Shown: positions 59,409 through 64,000 of the stretch, in pieces
How the letters are laid out: every line of letters begins with the position of its first letter
How positions within the stretch are numbered: the first letter of the stretch is position 1
From: Oscillospiraceae bacterium
Lineage (GTDB): Bacteria; Bacillota; Clostridia; Oscillospirales; Oscillospiraceae
NCBI GenBank assembly: GCA_017461585.1
Contig: JAFTYM010000037.1
Coordinates: 62,001-126,000, forward strand
Reading direction: 5' to 3'
Length of the DNA stretch: 64,000 nt
Translations under genes and position numbers: made by a program
The notes under the pieces: generated by a model
Databases searched by the model: none
Seen by the model: only the letters and a program-made list of their open reading frames with translations
Told to the model about the DNA's origin: nothing

Positions 59409-61868
59409 TTGAGATTTGAAGACAGATTTACAGAGAACGCCAAGGGCGTACTGAATAAAGCACATGAGGCTGCGACCGCTTTGGGCCACGGTTATGTGGG
59501 TACAGAGCATATGCTGCTGGGGCTTTTAAGCATTGAGGCATGTGCCGCAACTAAAGTTTTGAACGAAAACGGAATTGATGCAGAGCTTGTATCAGACCTG
59601 ATAAATAAAAACTACGAGCGCGGTCAGGCAGGAGAAATGCCTGTGCAGGGGCTTACGCCGAGAGCCAAGCGGGTAATAGAGGTTGCCGTTGCGGAAGCAA
59701 ATCGCTTAGGTCACAACTACATCGGCACGGAGCACCTTCTTATGGGTCTTCTGCGGGAGCATGACAGCGCCGCTGCCCACCTTATCCTCAGCACAGGAGC
59801 TGATCTCAACAAGATCTATACTGACGTGCTGAATATTTTTGGCGTACCTGAGAGCAGAAAACGCCATGCAACAACAGCAAAACAGGGTAAACGTGCTGAT
59901 ACAAAAACTCTCGACCAGTTTTCACGGGATCTGACAGAGCAGGCGAGAATGGGAAAGCTTGATCCTGTCGTTGGCCGCGAGAGCGAAATTCAGAGAGTTA
60001 TACAGATACTTTCCCGCAGGTCTAAGAACAACCCTGTGCTCATCGGCGAGCCGGGCGTTGGCAAGACAGCCGTTGCGGAAGGTCTGGCACAGCTTATAGC
60101 ACAGGGCGGAGTGCCCGAGGAGCTTAAGAATAAGCGCGTGGTGTCCCTTGACCTCACCGGCATGGTGGCAGGTACAAAATACCGCGGCGACTTTGAAGAG
60201 CGCATAAAGGCAGCACTTGATGAGGTGCAGAAGGCAGGAGACGTCATCCTCTTCATCGACGAGCTGCACACCATAATCGGCGCAGGCGCGGCTGAGGGTG
60301 CAATAGACGCTGCCAACATCGTAAAGCCCATGCTGGGCAGAGGCGAGATTCAGGTGGTTGGAGCCACAACTTTAAACGAGTACCGCAAGCACATCGAAAA
60401 GGACGCAGCTTTAGAGCGAAGATTCCAGCCTGTCACAATAAATGAGCCTACACAGGAGCAGTCCGTTGAAATCTTAAAGGGTGTACGCGACAAATATGAG
60501 GCTCACCACAAGCTTAAGATAACAGACGAGGCAATTGAGGCGGCAGTTAAAATGTCCGCACGGTATATAAATGACCGATATCTCCCCGACAAGGCGATCG
60601 ACCTTATGGACGAGGCGTCTTCCCGTGTTCGCATGGAGGTACGCAAAACCCCAGACGATGTGGTGGAGCTTGAGCAGAAAAAGGCGGCAATTTCCCGCGA
60701 GAAAGAGGCGGCGGTAAAGGCGCAGGACTTTGAAAAGGCGGCTTCTCTTCGCGATGAGGAAAAGCAGCTTGAGGAGACACTTGCAAATGCACGAAGATGC
60801 TGGGAGATGGCAGGGCAGGCTAAAAGCCGAACTGTCACAGCCGATGACATTGCCGACGTTGTTGCAGGCTGGACAGGCATCCCCGTTTCCTCCATAACCG
60901 AGGATGAGGGCGAGAGACTTCTCAAGATGGAGGATATTCTCCACAAACGCGTTATCGGTCAGAACGAGGCGGTTTCTGCTGTTTCGAAGGCGATAAGACG
61001 CGGCAGAGTGGGTCTTAAAGACCCCAAGAGACCTATCGGCTCATTCCTGTTTTTAGGTCCTACGGGCGTTGGCAAGACGGAGCTTTGCAAGGCGCTGGCT
61101 GAGGCCATGTTCGGAGACGAGGGCGCAATGATACGCGTCGATATGTCCGAGTACATGGAAAAGCATACGGTGTCCAAGCTCATCGGCTCACCCCCGGGCT
61201 ATGTGGGCTTTGACGAGGGCGGTCAGCTTACGGAAAAGGTGCGCAGAAAGCCCTACAGCGTGGTGCTGTTCGATGAGATTGAAAAGGCACACGAGGATGT
61301 TTTCAACATCATGCTGCAGATTATGGACGACGGAATTCTGACAGACTCTCAGGGCAGACGTGTGGACTTTAAAAACACCGTCATCGTCATGACATCAAAT
61401 GTAGGCGCGAGAAACCTGACGGAAAAGAAAAAGACCCTCGGTTTTAGTGCTGTGGGTGACGATACAGACCTTGACAGCAAAGAGTATAGTGAGCTTAAAA
61501 ACATGGTCATGGGAGATCTGAAAAAGACCTTCAAGCCTGAGTTTTTGAACAGAATAGATGAAATCGTAGTTTTCCACAGACTTACCCGTGAGAATATCCG
61601 ACGCATCAGCGAGAACATGCTCTCAACTGTTAAAGAGCGCATGAAGGCTATGGATATTGACTTAAGCTGCACCGATGAGGCGCTGGATATGCTGTCCGAC
61701 GCAGGCTTTGACCCCGTCTACGGTGCAAGACCGCTGCGACGCGCAATTCAGAGCGCAGTTGAGGACCTGGCGGCTGAGCGGATTTTAGACGGCACCATTA
61801 AAGCTGGTGATACCGTGACAGTAACAGTTAAAGATGGCAAAGTGGACATTGAAAGGAGCACAAAATGA
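59409..61868 (+). CDS. clpC: ATP-dependent Clp protease ATPase subunit ClpC
   Basis: 819 residues. Two N-terminal Clp_N repeats ([28 protein letters not shown]), AAA1 with GEPGVGKT and FIDELH, a UVR-type middle domain ([26 protein letters not shown]), and AAA2 with [16 protein letters not shown] and LFDEIEKAH, ClpP-binding loop, and the C-terminal D2-small domain [12 protein letters not shown]. It unfolds substrates for ClpP. TTG start, seven bases after AGGAGG. It overlaps clpP by four bases. Confidence 0.97.
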   Translation: MRFEDRFTENAKGVLNKAHEAATALGHGYVGTEHMLLGLLSIEACAATKVLNENGIDAELVSDLINKNYERGQAGEMPVQGLTPRAKRVIEVAVAEANRLGHNYIGTEHLLMGLLREHDSAAAHLILSTGADLNKIYTDVLNIFGVPESRKRHATTAKQGKRADTKTLDQFSRDLTEQARMGKLDPVVGRESEIQRVIQILSRRSKNNPVLIGEPGVGKTAVAEGLAQLIAQGGVPEELKNKRVVSLDLTGMVAGTKYRGDFEERIKAALDEVQKAGDVILFIDELHTIIGAGAAEGAIDAANIVKPMLGRGEIQVVGATTLNEYRKHIEKDAALERRFQPVTINEPTQEQSVEILKGVRDKYEAHHKLKITDEAIEAAVKMSARYINDRYLPDKAIDLMDEASSRVRMEVRKTPDDVVELEQKKAAISREKEAAVKAQDFEKAASLRDEEKQLEETLANARRCWEMAGQAKSRTVTADDIADVVAGWTGIPVSSITEDEGERLLKMEDILHKRVIGQNEAVSAVSKAIRRGRVGLKDPKRPIGSFLFLGPTGVGKTELCKALAEAMFGDEGAMIRVDMSEYMEKHTVSKLIGSPPGYVGFDEGGQLTEKVRRKPYSVVLFDEIEKAHEDVFNIMLQIMDDGILTDSQGRRVDFKNTVIVMTSNVGARNLTEKKKTLGFSAVGDDTDLDSKEYSELKNMVMGDLKKTFKPEFLNRIDEIVVFHRLTRENIRRISENMLSTVKERMKAMDIDLSCTDEALDMLSDAGFDPVYGARPLRRAIQSAVEDLAAERILDGTIKAGDTVTVTVKDGKVDIERSTK

Positions 61869-62446
61869 GTTTAGTACCCTATGTAGTAGAGCAGACAAGC
61901 CGTGGTGAGCGTTCTTATGACATTTTCTCACGACTTTTAAATGACCGCATCATCTTCCTTGGTGAAGAGGTCAATGATACGTCGGCAAATATTATTGTTG
62001 CCCAGCTTCTGTACCTTGAGGCCCAGGACCCCGACAAGGATATCCAGTTTTATATCAACTCTCCCGGCGGCTCTGTCACAGCAGGTATGGCGATTTACGA
62101 CACCATGCAGTATATAAAGCCCGATGTTTCAACGATTTGTATCGGAATGGCGGCAAGTATGGGCGCATTCCTCCTGTCAGCGGGTGCCAAGGGCAAGCGA
62201 TTTGCTCTGCCCAAGGCGGAGATTATGATCCACCAGCCCTCCGGCGGATTCCGCGGTCAGGCGACGGATATCAGCATCCATGCAAATAATATTCTGCGCA
62301 TCAAGGATAACTTAAACCGCATCATGGCGGAGAACACAGGCAAGCCCTTTGAAGAAGTTGCAGCCGCAACGGAGCGCGATAATTTCATGAGCGCCGAGGA
62401 AGCTCTGAACTTCGGTCTTATTGATAAAGTTATTAACAAAAGATAA
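61865..62446 (+). CDS. clpP: ATP-dependent Clp protease proteolytic subunit
   Basis: 193 residues: N-terminal [29 protein letters not shown], catalytic Ser in [11 protein letters not shown], His in [11 protein letters not shown] and Asp in [12 protein letters not shown]. It forms the tetradecameric peptidase. The ATG overlaps the clpC stop codon, giving a directly coupled clpC-clpP unit under CtsR control; clpP is more often elsewhere. Confidence 0.97.
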   Translation: MSLVPYVVEQTSRGERSYDIFSRLLNDRIIFLGEEVNDTSANIIVAQLLYLEAQDPDKDIQFYINSPGGSVTAGMAIYDTMQYIKPDVSTICIGMAASMGAFLLSAGAKGKRFALPKAEIMIHQPSGGFRGQATDISIHANNILRIKDNLNRIMAENTGKPFEEVAAATERDNFMSAEEALNFGLIDKVINKR

Positions 62447-62486
62447 GTTTCTTTCCAAAAAATCCCTTTCTCCTTATTTCTCCCTT

Positions 62487-62526
62487 TTGAAAAACCACCG
62501 ACGGAAATCCGTCGGTGGTTTTTTGT
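62487..62526 (+). terminator. Terminator of the ctsR operon
   Basis: AACCACCGACGGA / TCCGTCGGTGGTT, short loop, six T. Confidence 0.9.
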
Positions 62527-62664
62527 GTATTGTAGGGACCGACATCCCCGACGGTCCGAAAAAAGCGGAACGGATAAATCCGTTCCCTACAACGCGTATA
62601 TGTGAAAATTACACGCGATGTTGCGGTCATAGTTGTAGGGGACGACGTCCTCGACGTCCCGTCG
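62527..62664. repeat. REP cluster
   Basis: Three palindromes in a row: TGTAGGGACCGACATCCCCG.. (62530-62557), GCGGAACGGATAAATCCGTT.. (62565-62592) and GGGGACGACGTCCTCGACGT.. (62638-62660), joined by a TGTGAAAATTACACGCGATG unit. Confidence 0.75.
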
Positions 62665-62965
62665 TGTAAATTTGCACAATGTATATATGGTGCGTCCGTA
62701 GGGGAGGGGCTCCGTGCCCTCCCGATTTTATCTTGGTGTATATTTTTATCTTGTCAAAGCCTTACGGCGCCATACTTTCTTACTTGTCTAAGAAAGTATG
62801 CAAAGAATGACACCAAGGGACACCCTTGGAACCCTGCGGCTCAAACAGGTTGCGATCGGGTGTTCCCGTCGCTTAACTCGCCGCATGACTATCGTTTGTA
62901 ATGCGGTGGTGACAGCGAGGTTAGGGGACGACGACTGTGAAAATTATGCACAATGTTTATGATGT
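62665..62965 (+). repeat. Larger structured element, copy C
   Basis: Hairpin 1 CATACTTTCTTA / TAAGAAAGTATG (62771-62800), hairpin 2 CCAAGGG-ACA-CCCTTGG, linker TGCGGCTCAAACA, hairpin 3 GCGATCGGG / CCCGTCGC, then CCGCATGACTATCGTTTG and GGTGACAGCGAGGTTA. Stem 2 differs from copies A and B at most positions and still pairs. Confidence 0.72.
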
Positions 62966-63217
62966 GCCGCAGGGGACGATGTCCTTGACGTCCCGTTGTG
63001 TATAAGTATTCGTAGCATTTATCGTGTGGTTGTAGGGAACGGATTTATCCGTTCCGAAAAGCCTCCCTCGAAGAGGGAACATTTGGTGCAATCATGCGGC
63101 TCGGTCGTAGAGGCAGGAATAAAGTGAAGAGTGAATAGGTAATTGCAGGGGACGGGGTTCCCGATGTCCCGTGTGTGAATATTTGCGCAATCACAAAAGG
63201 GCGGATATTATCCGCCC
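62966..63217. repeat. REP cluster ending in the stop codon of the phosphodiesterase gene
   Basis: Palindromes at 62972-62996, 63031-63055, CCTCCCTCGAAGAGGGA at 63062-63078, and 63146-63172, then GGGCGGATATTATCCGCCCC (63200-63219). The last runs into the minus-strand gene, whose TAG stop is the TAG of the REP's TGTAGGGG end. Confidence 0.75.
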
Positions 63218-63676
63218 CTACAAACTCTTTATCTCATAACTTACCTTACCGCTGTCAAGCTCCAGCACACAATAGGTGGCACGGCTTGCTCCCACAGAGC
63301 CGGGGTTAATTATATACATACCTTCAAATTCCTGCGTGTGAGCCACATGGGTGTGCCCGTAGAGCAGGATATCGACCTCGTTATACATGGCGTTTGTCAC
63401 AAGGGAATCGAGGCTGTATTTGACGTTGAACCTGTGTCCGTGAACCATCATAATGCGAAGATACTCGCATATAAATTCTTCTGTTTCAAGCTCTCCGGCT
63501 CTGTCACAGTTGCCCTTGACAGCGCGAAGGGGGATTTCGGGAAATCTTTGGCGAAGCTCGCGGCAATCTGTGTGGTGATCGCCCAAATGCAGTATCATAT
63601 CGGGCGTTTCAGAAACTACGGCTGTGAGCATATTTTGGATATTTCCGTGTGAATCGGACATTACGAGAATTTTCAT
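63218..63676 (-). CDS. YfcE/MJ0936-type metallophosphodiesterase
   Basis: 152 residues: metal ligands in MSDSHGN, LHLGDHHTD, VKGNCDR, MMVHGHRF and YGHTHVA give the full di-metal phosphoesterase site. Family members hydrolyse phosphodiesters; the natural substrate is unknown. ATG 63676 has GGAGGTTCCT upstream; an open frame 26 codons further out is not used. The stop codon lies inside a REP palindrome. Confidence 0.9.
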   Translation of the reverse strand: MKILVMSDSHGNIQNMLTAVVSETPDMILHLGDHHTDCRELRQRFPEIPLRAVKGNCDRAGELETEEFICEYLRIMMVHGHRFNVKYSLDSLVTNAMYNEVDILLYGHTHVAHTQEFEGMYIINPGSVGASRATYCVLELDSGKVSYEIKSL

Positions 63677-63723
63677 AGGAACCTCCGAGGGCTTTGGTGA
63701 ATATACTGTGATGAAAGGTTGTG

Positions 63724-63963
63724 ATGGTCTTGGATATTTCAAAGTTTGCATCAAGCGATAAGATACGGGGCAAGGAGCGGGAGCTTACCAAGCTTGCAAA
63801 CTCCCATGACGGGGAGAAGATAAAGCAGATGGTGGATGGGGACGCCCTGCAGAAGGCGCTGGATACAGGTGATACCGCGGCGCTGCAGAGTACCATTTCG
63901 CAGGTTTTAAAAACCGACGAGGGCGCGCGGCTGCTGTCACAATTGGAACAGCTTTTTAAGTAA
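63724..63963 (+). CDS. Small helical protein of unknown function
   Basis: 79 residues, charged and helical (KERELTKLANSHDGEKIKQMV, LSQLEQLFK), no Cys and no membrane segment. GAAAGG lies five bases before ATG. It is 17 bases upstream of another start codon, so probably an operon. Not recognised. Confidence 0.6.
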   Translation: MVLDISKFASSDKIRGKERELTKLANSHDGEKIKQMVDGDALQKALDTGDTAALQSTISQVLKTDEGARLLSQLEQLFK

Positions 63964-63980
63964 AGGGAAGGTGAGACCGT

Positions 63981-64000
63981 TTGAGCGAATTTGAGGAAAA
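63981..64000 (+). CDS. Start of a gene cut by the window edge
   Basis: TTG codon with AAGGTGAG five bases upstream begins MSEFEE, then the window ends. Function cannot be read. Confidence 0.45.

Noticed and set aside
50224-63217. CRISPR array in the repeat-rich right part
   Set aside because: Repeats are irregularly spaced, palindromic, of variable sequence and in both orientations; there are no uniform spacers and no cas genes.
1-64000. tRNA or rRNA genes
   Set aside because: No cloverleaf with TTCRA arm or rRNA core sequence was recognised by eye; short tRNAs could still be missed.

Overview
The window reads as a chromosomal segment of an anaerobic Clostridia-type Firmicute, most likely an Oscillospiraceae/Ruminococcaceae relative. 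The placement rests on gene content and style: an [FeFe] electron-bifurcating hydrogenase, a clostridial 2[4Fe-4S] ferredoxin, a CtsR/McsA/ClpC/ClpP operon, a SpoIID-like protein, purine-sensing folate metabolism, strong GGAGG ribosome binding sites, many TTG/GTG starts, and intergenic regions packed with palindromic repeats. No rRNA, tRNA or CRISPR array was recognised.

Layout. 1-7 kb: end of a GltA-like flavoprotein, a very large orphan FtsX-type permease, and the overlapping pair mtaD-ahcY. 7.5-11 kb: an FG-GAP lipoprotein with a two-component system. 11-17.5 kb: housekeeping run yqhQ-prmC-recA-recX-rimO-pgsA-DUF2156. 17.7-22 kb: hydrogenase operon hydCBA behind a near-consensus promoter. 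22-27 kb: short-chain dehydrogenase, membrane protein, SpoIID-like protein, malic enzyme, metF. 27.2-30.7 kb: a ZTP (pfl) riboswitch controlling fhs, then fchA and folD. 31-34.7 kb: a second two-component system and a cell-wall amidase. 35-38 kb: an esterase and a large Old Yellow Enzyme-type reductase.

38.6-50.2 kb holds a tightly packed capsid plus contractile-tail gene module (terminase, portal, protease, major capsid, sheath, tube, baseplate). It has no integrase, repressor, replication or lysis gene, no tail fibre and, most strikingly, no tape-measure gene. 50-64 kb mixes host genes (an HTH-AAA-CYTH fusion, a FliB-like protein, methyltransferases, trmN6/rsmI, ferredoxin, the ctsR operon, YfcE-type phosphodiesterase) with dense repeats. 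These include a REP-like GTAGGG palindrome family, a larger (200-300 base) element whose hairpins co-vary between copies, and a RAYT-type transposase that carries two copies of the REP palindrome inside its own reading frame.

How it fits together. MtaD and AhcY suggest S-adenosylhomocysteine recycling through an inosyl intermediate. Fhs, FchA, FolD and MetF form a one-carbon folate branch in which FolD appears to have lost its cyclohydrolase residues while FchA supplies that step. HydABC and the ferredoxin handle H2/NADH/ferredoxin electron flow. CtsR controls ClpC and ClpP in an operon that lacks mcsB. All functional statements are from reading sequence; no searches were run.
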